A stretch of 56,846 nucleotides of DNA. Source: a virus. The translations under genes and the position numbers were made by a program. The notes under the pieces were generated by a model. The model was not told where the DNA came from. It saw only the letters and a list, made by a program, of their open reading frames with translations, and searched no databases. This document shows, in pieces, positions 25,761 to 32,981 of this stretch (the stretch's first letter is position 1; every line of letters starts with the position of its first letter). Location: positions 1 to 56,846 of IMG/VR virus record IMGVR_UViG_3300032046_003054. One strand, 5' to 3'.

Positions 25761-26531
25761 TTATAAGATGCTTTCATTTATAAGTTTCATTAGTTTTTCA
25801 CAATTTGGTTCCTTCTCTCCATCAGGCGTCTCAAAAAAATCGCACGCTTTTTTATAATCTTCTACATTTGGAAAAAAGAAAATAAGCAATGGTCTTTGTC
25901 CGAATTTCTTACCCTCAATATCTGACTTCTCTGTCGGCACATATTTTTTATAGGAATAAATATCAGCCATTGCTTCTGCTCTCTTTGAATCAATCCCATC
26001 ATCCATAAATTTTTTAATCAAAGCATTTCTTTCTGCCTGCACATTTTCGTTAGAATCTAGTTCCCCTAAATCCCTGTTTTCAGCAATACTCAAAATAAAA
26101 TCCAGACGACGGTTGTCCTCTGGAAGCAATTTAATAAGGCTTTCTCTTGGAACAGACAAGTCAATAATAGTTTTCAACAGCACTGCCCTTTTTGTCAAAT
26201 CCTGCGTTCCTTTCAATTCATTTAAAGTAGCCAGCAAGAGCATTTCCGTCTTATCATCCACATCCCAGACATCGCACTCCACCTCTTTATATTCAAGTTG
26301 CTTCAAAGCCCATAACCTGTTGTGCCCGTCAATAATACGATAACCCTCTGGCTTACCATCGGTGTTTTTAATATCAAATTCTGTCGGTGGCTCTGATATC
26401 CTCCTGACAATTATCCTCGGATATTTCCCGCCCTGCTCCTTGATGTTTGAAACCAGTTTTTCCCTGATTTCATCAAGCATCACATTAGCATTTAAAAGAT
26501 TATTTTTTATCTCTTGTATTTTTATTAGCAT
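25761..26531 (-). CDS. ParB/Srx-fold nuclease-like protein
   Basis: 256 residues. RIIVRRISEPPTEFDI and GYRIIDGHNRLWALKQLEYK carry the ParB-type (D)GHxR motif; VECDVWDVDDKTEMLLLATL follows. Unlike chromosomal ParB there is no clear HTH after it. ParB-fold phage proteins can act as CTP switches, nucleases or modification partners. Just upstream of the radical SAM and glycosyltransferase genes. Confidence 0.85.
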   Translation of the reverse strand: MLIKIQEIKNNLLNANVMLDEIREKLVSNIKEQGGKYPRIIVRRISEPPTEFDIKNTDGKPEGYRIIDGHNRLWALKQLEYKEVECDVWDVDDKTEMLLLATLNELKGTQDLTKRAVLLKTIIDLSVPRESLIKLLPEDNRRLDFILSIAENRDLGELDSNENVQAERNALIKKFMDDGIDSKRAEAMADIYSYKKYVPTEKSDIEGKKFGQRPLLIFFFPNVEDYKKACDFFETPDGEKEPNCEKLMKLINESIL

Positions 26532-26566
26532 AGTTGTAGTTCTTTCGCTGATTTGCGAAACAACTT
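26532..26566 (-). repeat. Intergenic TTTCGC palindrome
   Basis: Between the sigma-like and ParB genes, CTTTCGC-TGATTT-GCGAAAC forms a short hairpin. Related TTTCGC-N6-GCGAAA palindromes occur near 8777, 17013, 31268, 32385 and 38953, some inside genes. Confidence 0.6.
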
Positions 26567-26950
26567 TTATTTAATTTTATTTAGAAATTCATAAAAATCC
26601 CTCCACTCGTTTTTTATCTCCACGATGTCTCCGTTCGGATTTTTAACCTGCCTCCACTTTAAGAAGGCGTCTTCAACTTCCTCCTGCACAAACAAAACCT
26701 TGCCCAAACTTTCAGCCAAATCTTCAATTATCTTGTCCTGACATTCAATTTTCGCCTTCGCCTTTGCTTCAATCTGGCGAACACGCTCCCTCGTCAAGTA
26801 TAGTTTATCACCTATCTCCTGCAAGGAAAATCCCTGCTCCCTCAGACTCAGGACGGTCTTCTCGTTCTTTTTCAGTCCGGCAATAAAAGGATAGACAAGG
26901 TCTTTATCCTTTATTTCGGTTTCAAGTATAATTTTTATCTGATTTTTCAT
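26567..26950 (-). CDS. Sigma-70 region 4-like protein
   Basis: 127 residues. KTVLSLREQGFSLQEIGDKL followed by YLTRERVRQIEAKAKAKIEC (about residues 31-70) is the region 4 helix-turn-helix that reads -35 boxes, with the characteristic RERVRQIEAKA. There is no region 2, so it is not a full sigma factor; it may be a late-gene regulator or a DNA-binding co-activator. Confidence 0.85.
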   Translation of the reverse strand: MKNQIKIILETEIKDKDLVYPFIAGLKKNEKTVLSLREQGFSLQEIGDKLYLTRERVRQIEAKAKAKIECQDKIIEDLAESLGKVLFVQEEVEDAFLKWRQVKNPNGDIVEIKNEWRDFYEFLNKIK

Positions 26951-27008
26951 TGTCTATTGGTTTTGATTCAACCTTTTTTTGGGGCAGTCCGTATTGTCTA
27001 TTGGTTTA

Positions 27009-27173
27009 TTAATTATTTTTAAAATATTCTATCTGTTTTTCCCAAAACTTTCTATGAGGGCTACTCCTGTTCTCATTTATCAATTTAATATATTTTAAAA
27101 CCTTATTGGCGTGAGTTCTTTGTTTTTGATGAGATTTCTCTCCTGCTGATTTTAGTTTTTTTCTATTTGGCAT
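27009..27173 (-). CDS. Basic mini-protein, 54 residues
   Basis: MPNRKKLKSAGEKSHQKQRT then KVLKYIKLINENRSSPHRKF: Lys/Arg-rich and helical, with no known family. Flanked by copies of the leader AAACCAATA (also before 26950), suggesting shared translation signals. Confidence 0.6.
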   Translation of the reverse strand: MPNRKKLKSAGEKSHQKQRTHANKVLKYIKLINENRSSPHRKFWEKQIEYFKNN

Positions 27174-27197
27174 ATTGGTTTATTAATTTAATACCCT

Positions 27198-27395
27198 TCA
27201 TAGATATAATAACTCTTTTAATTTCTTAAATGCCTTTTTAAAGGTTGGTTCACAAAAACCCACTCCTGCCCCTGCAAAATTCTTGGTTTCAATACAATAA
27301 AGTTTGTCCTTATATTCGCAGTTGTTTTTAGTTCCTTTTCTTTCTCTTATTCTGCGAACCTTTATTGTTAGATATAATATTTCTTCGTCTTTCAT
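27198..27395 (-). CDS. Hypothetical protein, 65 residues
   Basis: No known domain; contains NCEYKDKLYCIETKNF and GVGFCEPTFKKAFKKLKELL. Its start overlaps the preceding gene by 4 bases, supporting real translation. Confidence 0.55.
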   Translation of the reverse strand: MKDEEILYLTIKVRRIRERKGTKNNCEYKDKLYCIETKNFAGAGVGFCEPTFKKAFKKLKELLYL

Positions 27396-27835
27396 TGGAT
27401 TAAGAGTTTAAGCAAATCTTCTGGTAAAACTGCACCATCTTTCCACTGCTTTCTACACCATTTTATCATCCTTTCTTTCTCACTCTTTACTCCTTCCTCA
27501 AAAGCCTTCTTCTCAAAGAATTTGTCGTATCCTCTTTTTTGCCCGACTTCTTTCCAAACACTCACACTATAGCAGGGGTCTTTTTGTCCTTCTTTGTAAG
27601 AGAGTTCTTTTTGGGCGGAAATAAAAAGGACAATTTCTTCATAATCCATACCTTCGTGCCATTTTTTGGAAAATTCTTCCTGCCAAGTTTGGGTTGGATA
27701 ACATATTTCACAATCTTTTCTCCCACAGGGTTCGTTATTCCAGTTCTTTTCTTTGGTGGGTGGGACTTTCTTTAATGGACTTCCATCTTTATTTCTTGTT
27801 TCTAACAAATCAATATTATTTCTTGTTTCTAACAT
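27392..27835 (-). CDS. Hypothetical cysteine-containing protein, 147 residues
   Basis: Begins with a tandem duplication (MLETRN then LLETRN, mirrored in DNA as TTAGAAACAAGAAATAA twice). CGRKDCEICYPT is a possible metal site; the C-half is helical and Lys-rich (EGVKSEKERMIKWCRKQWKD). No known family. Confidence 0.6.
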   Translation of the reverse strand: MLETRNNIDLLETRNKDGSPLKKVPPTKEKNWNNEPCGRKDCEICYPTQTWQEEFSKKWHEGMDYEEIVLFISAQKELSYKEGQKDPCYSVSVWKEVGQKRGYDKFFEKKAFEEGVKSEKERMIKWCRKQWKDGAVLPEDLLKLLIQ

Positions 27836-27869
27836 ATTATTTTGTTTAATTATTTATTGACTAACCTCT

Positions 27870-28016
27870 TCATTCTTTTTCCTCGTGTCTAATTGTTGCT
27901 TTGACATAACCTTCCTCTTTTGTAGCAGGTCTAAAAGTTTTTTTAACTACTCTCATACCGCATTTTTGGCAATACTCTCGGTTTTTATCTAAAATATGTT
28001 CACAATTATTTTTCAT
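27870..28016 (-). CDS. Zinc-knuckle mini-protein, 48 residues
   Basis: ATG 28016, MKNNCEHILDKNREYCQKCG. CxH and CxxC spacing suggests one zinc site. Basic tail. Part of the run of small metal-binding proteins in this region. Confidence 0.6.
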   Translation of the reverse strand: MKNNCEHILDKNREYCQKCGMRVVKKTFRPATKEEGYVKATIRHEEKE

Positions 28017-28045
28017 TTTCTTTCTCTTTAATAATATTCCTCAGA

Positions 28046-28196
28046 GAGAGTGGGCTGGGCGAGAGGTGCAAGCTCTGACCTTGCATTTCCCCGATGGTCG
28101 GGGAAGTTAGTTTTGCACTAACGATGGATATTCCCAGCTGGAATATTACCCACTCCTCTCTCACTCAACCCGCTCTCCCTACCTATGGGTGGGGGT
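28046..28196 (-). ncRNA. Structured multi-arm intergenic RNA, copy 1
   Basis: A closing helix (GAGAGTGGGCTGGG near 28046-28059 with CTCAACCCGCTCTC near 28162-28175) and an inner helix (28061-28066/28155-28160) enclose four hairpins: 28067-28085, 28087-28105 (8-bp stem, 3-base loop), 28106-28122 and 28128-28146. It is followed by the CCCTACC-GGGTGGG hairpin up to 28196. A second copy at 28752-28862 keeps the outer helices and changes the arms. It lies in the untranslated part between minus-strand genes, so it is transcribed with them. No known family recognised. Confidence 0.65.
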
Positions 28197-28478
28197 TGTT
28201 GTGTAATATATCGGCATTCCTAAATTCCTAACTTCAAATACTATCCTTTCACGCTCTTTTATATATGCACCGCAAAATATCATTAATGCCGACAATTCAT
28301 TTTCATCAAGTAAATTTGTCTGAGCTAAATTTCTACCAAAAATAAACATATCAGCTGGCCAATTTATATTACTTTTTTTAGATGTAATCGTAAATTGCGG
28401 GGTATTATCTTTATCTTTCCAAAATTGCATTGAAAATAAAGCATTTTTTATTAACTTGTAATCTCTACTTTTCTTCAT
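28179..28478 (-). CDS. Hypothetical protein, 99 residues
   Basis: MKKSRDYKLIKNALFSMQFW, with NWPADMFIFGRNLAQTNLLD centrally. No known family. Its stop codon (TAG) lies inside the repeated CCCACCCATAGGTAGGG hairpin, so the element overlaps the coding end. Leader GGAAAAAGAAAGTAAATAAA is shared with the next genes. Confidence 0.6.
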   Translation of the reverse strand: MKKSRDYKLIKNALFSMQFWKDKDNTPQFTITSKKSNINWPADMFIFGRNLAQTNLLDENELSALMIFCGAYIKERERIVFEVRNLGMPIYYTTTPTHR

Positions 28479-28502
28479 ATTTATTTTATTTACTTTCTTT
28501 TT

Positions 28503-28527
28503 CCTCTCCCTACCTATGGGAGGGGGT
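28503..28527 (-). repeat. Short copy of the CCCTACC-type hairpin
   Basis: CTCTCCCTACCTATGGGAGG matches the 3' hairpin of the elements at 28046 and 28752 but lacks the multi-arm part. The stop codon of the 28514-28720 gene is inside it. Confidence 0.7.
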
Positions 28528-28720
28528 TAAAGTATTTTTCTATTTCTTCAAATTGATTTTCTTCTAAGAATTTAATTTGATATTTTTTCTTTAACGCTCC
28601 CCATTCTTCTTTTTTTAATCCCATAGCTTTAACAAGACCTATAATGTCATCTCTATTGTGCACTCCGTGGCAAAAACCAAGTAATTGCTGTTCAGCTTTC
28701 ATTAGATTTATGTTGTTCAT
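28514..28720 (-). CDS. Hypothetical protein, 68 residues
   Basis: Start moved to ATG 28720 (MNNINLMKAEQQLLGFCHGV), which follows the same A/T-rich leader as its neighbours; the longer frame runs through that leader. Helical (DIIGLVKAMGLKKEEWGALK), resembling small wHTH-like modules, but not identified. Confidence 0.6.
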   Translation of the reverse strand: MNNINLMKAEQQLLGFCHGVHNRDDIIGLVKAMGLKKEEWGALKKKYQIKFLEENQFEEIEKYFNPLP

Positions 28721-28751
28721 ATTTATTTTATTTAATTTCTTTTTCCTAAAA

Positions 28752-28862
28752 GAGAGTGGGCTGGGCAAGGGATATGTGGAACCGCCCCACCTACTTTACT
28801 GCAGTAAGTAGCACTCATCTTTATCCCCTACTCAACCCGCTCTCCCTACCTATGGGTGGGGG
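28752..28862 (-). ncRNA. Structured multi-arm intergenic RNA, copy 2
   Basis: The same closing helix as copy 1 (GAGAGTGGGCTGGGC with CTCAACCCGCTCTC), an inner helix GGGATA (28769-28774) with TATCCC (28822-28827), and two arms: GTGG...CCAC (28776-28790) and a long stem CTACTT...AAGTAG (28791-28811). Ends with the identical CCCTACC hairpin. It follows directly after the stop of the 28863-29087 gene. Confidence 0.65.
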
Positions 28863-29087
28863 TTAACCATCGTGAATACATAACTCCCATTTACATTTAG
28901 GACATTTTATCGCTGTATAATAATCTCCAACTCCCACTATGAATTCTGTACCACCGCATTTCTTACACTTTACTTTTGAAGCAGGGACTTTGTCATAACA
29001 TTGACCTATTTCAAATTCATCATCATCTGTTTTTATGATTACGTCTTCATAATTTGGTTGTTCATAGTCTTCGTTAAATTTCTTCAT
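28863..29087 (-). CDS. Zinc-ribbon protein, 74 residues
   Basis: VKCKKCGGTEFIVGVGDYYT and IKCPKCKWELCIHDG give two CxxC knuckles of a rubredoxin-like zinc ribbon. Acidic N-half (DVIIKTDDDEFEIGQCYD). Common shape in small phage proteins; role unknown. Confidence 0.75.
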   Translation of the reverse strand: MKKFNEDYEQPNYEDVIIKTDDDEFEIGQCYDKVPASKVKCKKCGGTEFIVGVGDYYTAIKCPKCKWELCIHDG

Positions 29088-29124
29088 ATTTATTTTATTT
29101 TACTTTCTTTTTCCTTCTCGGGGG

Positions 29125-29376
29125 TTAAATCGCACTTCTCGCATACTTATCAAAAATCTTGTTTCTTTTAATCTTATCAGTTTCTACTTTGTATTTTTCA
29201 AAGTATTTATCCTCCATATAATAAGCCATCATATAAGCCCAAGGGTCTGAATCAAAAGTGGATTTACTTACTACCCCGCCACATAATGAACCGCCACGAT
29301 TCCTAAAAGTGCTTTCTCCCTTCTCTAAAATTTTAGGTTCTTCTCTTTTTTCTTTTGATATTGAGTTTGTGGGCAT
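29125..29376 (-). CDS. Hypothetical protein with MPTNSISKE start, 83 residues
   Basis: N-terminus MPTNSISKEKREEPKILEKG is shared with the genes at 29382 and 29980, but the rest (STFDSDPWAYMMAYYMEDKY) is unrelated to them. No known family. Confidence 0.6.
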   Translation of the reverse strand: MPTNSISKEKREEPKILEKGESTFRNRGGSLCGGVVSKSTFDSDPWAYMMAYYMEDKYFEKYKVETDKIKRNKIFDKYARSAI

Positions 29377-29381
29377 AGGAG

Positions 29382-29723
29382 TTAAGATTTTAATAATGAT
29401 TCGTTTTTACAATTTGAACATTCTGCTTTTTTCTCTAATGTTGTGATTGCAACATGAGTCCCCATTACCCTACCCAACGCTACAATTTGTTTAGCGTGTT
29501 TTTCACAGCAATCTACTGGTCCAGTCACCCAATGGACTGTGCAAGTCGCTGGATATTTTATTTCTTTTTCCTTCTCCTGCCACCAAGTTTTATATCCTTT
29601 TGCTTTTGGGCAACTTATTAAATGCCCTATTTCCTCTCCGGTTTCTTCTGTAAAAGGACAGATGCACTTTGCTTCGGCTTTACTTCTTTTTCTTTCTTCT
29701 TTTGATATTGAGTTTGTGGGCAT
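29382..29723 (-). CDS. Cysteine-rich protein with MPTNSISKE start, 113 residues
   Basis: MPTNSISKEERKRSKAEAKC, then CICPFTEETGEEIGHLISCP and a late CSNC pair; CCEKHAKQIVALGRVMGTHV resembles small phage proteins that carry a His/Cys metal site. Function unknown. Confidence 0.65.
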   Translation of the reverse strand: MPTNSISKEERKRSKAEAKCICPFTEETGEEIGHLISCPKAKGYKTWWQEKEKEIKYPATCTVHWVTGPVDCCEKHAKQIVALGRVMGTHVAITTLEKKAECSNCKNESLLKS

Positions 29724-29730
29724 AGGGGGT

Positions 29731-29922
29731 TTAGGTTGTTTTTTTAGATGAATTAAATTCTTCCGCCAATTTTTCTACATCTATGCCATTACTATCAACT
29801 TCTTTTCCACATTTAATACATTCATAATGTCCACCTATCGCTCCCCGAGGTTCTTCTCTTGCATATTCCATTACTCCTATGATTTTTGCTTTACAGCATT
29901 TAGATTTTATTTCTTTTTCCAT
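29731..29922 (-). CDS. Zinc-ribbon protein, 63 residues
   Basis: KSKCCKAKIIGVMEY and GGHYECIKCGKEVD form a four-cysteine zinc ribbon. Starts in the leader ACTAACCACTATGGAAAAAG shared with 30139 and 30303. Confidence 0.75.
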   Translation of the reverse strand: MEKEIKSKCCKAKIIGVMEYAREEPRGAIGGHYECIKCGKEVDSNGIDVEKLAEEFNSSKKTT

Positions 29923-29979
29923 AGTGGTTAGTTTATTTAATTTCTTTTTCCTTCTCGGCTTCTTTTGATATGTGGTTAG

Positions 29980-30132
29980 TTAATTTTCTTCTAATAATTT
30001 AATAATTCCCAATGTTATGGCTTTTAAATAGTAATTACTTATTCTCCAAACAGAATCGTCTTCTGTGGCTTTTTCTATCAACTTTTTCATTTCTTTAATT
30101 ATTTCTTCTTTTGATATTGAGTTTGTGGGCAT
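29980..30132 (-). CDS. Mini-protein with MPTNSISKE start, 50 residues
   Basis: ATG 30132: MPTNSISKEEIIKEMKKLIE, then WRISNYYLKAITLGIIKLLE. Third use of this N-terminus. Mostly helical; unknown role. Confidence 0.6.
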   Translation of the reverse strand: MPTNSISKEEIIKEMKKLIEKATEDDSVWRISNYYLKAITLGIIKLLEEN

Positions 30133-30138
30133 AGGTAA

Positions 30139-30297
30139 TTAATTAAGGGGAGCTGATAAAGCATATCCACAGAATGGACAAGTATGCAAATCACCATTAC
30201 TATAAATAAGTTTATCTTTTCTCGGCACTACCTCTTTTTTACAGCAAGCACAATATTCTTTTTTTGTTTCTTTTGTTTCTTTTATTTCTTTTTCCAT
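30139..30297 (-). CDS. Zinc-ribbon mini-protein, 52 residues
   Basis: ATG 30297. EYCACCKKEVVPRKD and HTCPFCGYAL give a CxxC...CxxC ribbon after a Lys/Glu/Thr-rich start (MEKEIKETKETKK). Same leader as 29731 and 30303. Confidence 0.65.
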   Translation of the reverse strand: MEKEIKETKETKKEYCACCKKEVVPRKDKLIYSNGDLHTCPFCGYALSAPLN

Positions 30298-30302
30298 AGT
30301 GG

Positions 30303-30506
30303 TTAGTAATTAAACATTTCATCTTCTCCTGAATACTTTCTTTCACGGTCATCTCCAAGTTTTGCTAAAACCTTTCCTTGTTTTGTTAGCAAATATCTGA
30401 CTCGTCTTATTGGGTCTTCTGGCGTTCCTTTTCCTTCATTGACTTCTACTTTTAATAATTCTACCATTTTTGCATCTCTAAAATTTGCGTATGTTTCTTT
30501 TTCCAT
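30303..30506 (-). CDS. Hypothetical phage protein, 67 residues
   Basis: MEKETYANFRDAKMVELLKV, then GKGTPEDPIRRVRYLLTKQG, a pattern seen in small early phage proteins of unknown function (GTGTPENPIR-like). Shares its leader with 29731 and 30139. Confidence 0.65.
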   Translation of the reverse strand: MEKETYANFRDAKMVELLKVEVNEGKGTPEDPIRRVRYLLTKQGKVLAKLGDDRERKYSGEDEMFNY

Positions 30507-30540
30507 AGTGGTTAGTTGGTTAGGTTAATAATACGGGGGA

Positions 30541-30720
30541 TTAATTTTCTTTTTTATAACGAATAATTATTATCGATTTATCTCCGTTTTGCTTAAATTC
30601 TTTAATATCAAAGTTTTCACTGTCAAAAAATCTTTTAATCGGAGTGTTATATGGGGCGTGGATGATAATTTCTGTTTCTTCAAATAATCCATTTTTAATT
30701 GTATTATCTTTTTCGGCCAT
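30541..30720 (-). CDS. Mini-protein, 59 residues
   Basis: ATG 30720: MAEKDNTIKNGLFEETEIII, then KRFFDSENFDIKEFKQNGDK and a basic end. Looks like a compact alpha/beta fold. No family recognised. Confidence 0.55.
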   Translation of the reverse strand: MAEKDNTIKNGLFEETEIIIHAPYNTPIKRFFDSENFDIKEFKQNGDKSIIIIRYKKEN

Positions 30721-30732
30721 AAAATTAAGTGT

Positions 30733-31041
30733 TTAATTTGTATTCTCTTGTTTTCTCAAAATACGACAAGGGATAATATAAACCTCCACATCACTTCCTT
30801 TTATTAATTCTATCGGATATTTTTGGATTTCGGTTGCTTTTATACATTTTATTTGTTCGTGTTTAAACCAGGTCAAATCAATTATTCCATCTAACTCCGC
30901 CCTGTAATCCACCAGTTTCTTATTAAGACCCAGATACCATTCCCCTTCTTTGCCTCCATACTTTTGCCAATAGTTAAAAAGTGGGGTTTGAATATGGATT
31001 CTTGTCGCATTTCTCTCTTTGTGTTTTTTTAAGTATTGCAT
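30733..31041 (-). CDS. Hypothetical protein, 102 residues
   Basis: MQYLKKHKERNATRIHIQTP, with FNYWQKYGGKEGEWYLGLNK and a beta-rich end (GSDVEVYIIPCRIL). Overlaps the initiator gene by 13 bases, so probably coupled to it. No known family. Confidence 0.6.
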   Translation of the reverse strand: MQYLKKHKERNATRIHIQTPLFNYWQKYGGKEGEWYLGLNKKLVDYRAELDGIIDLTWFKHEQIKCIKATEIQKYPIELIKGSDVEVYIIPCRILRKQENTN

Positions 31042-31775
31042 AGTTCCAAGTATTTTTTAACTGCTGTTTCAATTTTGAAATCCTCTCCACCCCACCCCTT
31101 AAGCCACGCATATGCTTTATCCAGCATCTCACAAGCCCTATCCGTCTGACCATCGCACAGTTCAAGGAGTTGTTTCGCCGCCCGCAAATGTCTTTTATAA
31201 TCATCTGGCTCTTGGTTGGTGATTTGCAGATAATAATCCACTACGATAGCTATTTTATTCATATTTGCAGGGCGAAACTTTAGTTTCGCATTATAATTAT
31301 TCTTATGTTTTTCTTTAATGTTATTCTTTGAGGTGTTTTGGGACCCACTTTCTGGTGCTATTAGACCCACTTTCGTTGTTTTAGGCTCCACTTTCAAGGT
31401 GGTCGTTTGAGCACCACTTTCTATTTTATTAGCCAAAACCCCATTTTCATATTCTTCTATATTTATCTTCCACAAATCAACCATTAAAAACTGTCTTACA
31501 CTTCCACCCCTTACTTTTACTGGCTCTGTTTCTTTTATCCACTTTCTTGCTAAAAGTTTTTTAATTGTATTTCCAACGGTTTGTTTATGAGCCCCCATTT
31601 TTTTTGATAAAGTGTTTATTGAGGCATAACAACTTCCCTTTTCTCCCGCAATTCTTTTCATTATCAAATATAAACTTTGCTCATAAGCAGTAGAATGATT
31701 CACCACCATATTAGGTATTTGGGTATAATATTTTCTGTCTCCGCTTTCATCTATGATTTGTATTTTTTCTTCCAT
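31029..31775 (-). CDS. Replication initiator-like protein (helix-turn-helix)
   Basis: 248 residues. YYTQIPNMVVNHSTAYEQSL and ASINTLSKKMGAHKQTVGNT with IKKLLARKWIKETEPVKVRG form the winged helix of HTH_36/DnaD-like phage replisome organisers. The C-terminal 90 residues are helical (VVDYYLQITNQEPDDYKRHL), as in helicase-loading domains. It is the first gene after a strong promoter (31794-31822) with an AAAGGA ribosome site. Confidence 0.8.
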   Translation of the reverse strand: MEEKIQIIDESGDRKYYTQIPNMVVNHSTAYEQSLYLIMKRIAGEKGSCYASINTLSKKMGAHKQTVGNTIKKLLARKWIKETEPVKVRGGSVRQFLMVDLWKINIEEYENGVLANKIESGAQTTTLKVEPKTTKVGLIAPESGSQNTSKNNIKEKHKNNYNAKLKFRPANMNKIAIVVDYYLQITNQEPDDYKRHLRAAKQLLELCDGQTDRACEMLDKAYAWLKGWGGEDFKIETAVKKYLELCNT

Positions 31776-31793
31776 AATTTTATCCTTTAACTC

Positions 31794-31822
31794 ATTATCT
31801 CTTTATCACAACCCGTTGTCAA
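31794..31822 (-). promoter_or_regulatory. Early promoter upstream of the initiator
   Basis: TTGACA (31817-31822), 17-base spacer, GATAAT (31794-31799). The upstream TAGGGGGCTTGACAACGGG is shared with the promoters at 35505 and 38764, suggesting a co-regulated early set. Confidence 0.8.
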
Positions 31823-31858
31823 GCCCCCTACAAGCACACCGCTAAAATGTCAATCTCT

Positions 31859-32203
31859 TCACCTGTAATTCTCCCTGTATTTTCTGATAAATTCCTTATC
31901 AATTTCTTCAAACACATAATTGTTTTTCAAGAGATATCTAAAAACTTTTACCAGCATCATCTTTTCGTTTTCTATTCGGTGAAGTTCGGGATTATACAAA
32001 TGGCAACCTTCGTTGTGAATTGGAAAGGAATTGCATACAGATTTATTGAATTCGCCAATCTTGTAATCGGAACTTGGACTTGATTTTATATGATGAAAAC
32101 AATCCGCCCCGCTTTCCTCACACAAAAAGCAACGGAAATTAAATGCCCACACCGAGTTCAATTTCTCTCTATCAAAACGATATTTAAGTCCTGTTCTTTT
32201 CAT
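31859..32203 (-). CDS. HNH/NinG-like nuclease-type protein
   Basis: About 114 residues; start at the second ATG (MKRTGLKYRFDREKLNSVWA). FRCFLCEESGADCFHHIKSS then NEGCHLYNPELH gives Cys-Cys, HH and CH elements of a compact HNH/NinG fold. NinG-type proteins act in phage recombination, consistent with neighbouring SSB and RecB-like genes. It is not one of the mobile HNH family (no NUMOD repeats). Confidence 0.7.
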   Translation of the reverse strand: MKRTGLKYRFDREKLNSVWAFNFRCFLCEESGADCFHHIKSSPSSDYKIGEFNKSVCNSFPIHNEGCHLYNPELHRIENEKMMLVKVFRYLLKNNYVFEEIDKEFIRKYRENYR

Positions 32204-32669
32204 CAAGTTTTTTTATCTCTGGTTTTTCCCTAAAAATTCTTTTACACATTCGGCATCCCCAAACTATCATTTCTTCCAAGTCGTGCTGGCATTCCTCAGC
32301 GGGATTGGTCGGTAGATATTTTTGTTTTATCTTTGACCAACTGATGTTTTTTCCTTCTTCAAAAACCGACCAAGATTCGCTATCTGGCGAAACAATCTTG
32401 AACTTCTCATAGAACTGGATAGCTCTTGCTAAGTCAGAATAATTGATTCCAATATCTATTGCTAACTTCCTTAAAAAACCAGCATTGCCCTTTCCATATT
32501 TATTATAAAGTTCGTCATTGAATATCCTTTCCCCCAATCTTCCATAAGTCAAGATTTTTTCCATACGGAAGTTGAAGACGCCCTCAACTATGATGCTTTG
32601 GCACTCTTCTACAAGGGCTGAATAAGAGTCATCATTTCTCAATTCCACTAAATTGTGCTCTTCTTCCAT
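32184..32669 (-). CDS. DUF1016-like N-terminal domain protein
   Basis: 161 residues. YSALVEECQSIIVEGVFNFR, then LGERIFNDELYNKYGKGNAG and FLRKLAIDIGINYSDLARAI resemble the helical N-domain of YhcG/DUF1016 nucleases and related winged-helix proteins. A CRMCKRIF pair near the end may bind zinc. Function unknown. Confidence 0.6.
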   Translation of the reverse strand: MEEEHNLVELRNDDSYSALVEECQSIIVEGVFNFRMEKILTYGRLGERIFNDELYNKYGKGNAGFLRKLAIDIGINYSDLARAIQFYEKFKIVSPDSESWSVFEEGKNISWSKIKQKYLPTNPAEECQHDLEEMIVWGCRMCKRIFREKPEIKKLDEKNRT

Positions 32670-32702
32670 ATTTTTAGTTTATTTAAGCGTTCTAATTGCC
32701 TC

Positions 32703-32981
32703 TTACAGAGGTTTTCGTGGCAGAACCGAACCGATGCCCGTCTCCACTGAAAACCCCTGTTTTTGAAGCCTTTTGGCGACTATCTGCTTATGTCGGCACG
32801 GTCTTTTGAAGACACCAGCTGGACAGTCGCAGACCAGATGCCCGTCCCTGAAATACTCAACAATGTGCCAGCTTCCTTTCTTGCTTTTGCTCGGAACTTT
32901 GAAAGCCTTGATTGCCAGCATTTCCCTTGAAGATGAAAAATCTTTGCAGGCTTTCATTTCAAAAAGGAATGTCTTTAACAT
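32703..32981 (-). CDS. SWIM zinc-finger protein
   Basis: 92 residues. HLVCDCPAGVFKRPCRHKQI (about residues 48-67) is a SWIM finger (CxCx(n)CxH), which binds DNA or proteins in recombination factors. Overlaps the SSB end by 23 bases, suggesting cooperation with it. Confidence 0.82.
   Translation of the reverse strand: MLKTFLFEMKACKDFSSSREMLAIKAFKVPSKSKKGSWHIVEYFRDGHLVCDCPAGVFKRPCRHKQIVAKRLQKQGFSVETGIGSVLPRKPL

Noticed and set aside
28046-28862. CRISPR array in the repeat-rich 28-30 kb zone
   Set aside because: The repeats are too few, unequal and separated by genes; no spacer pattern.
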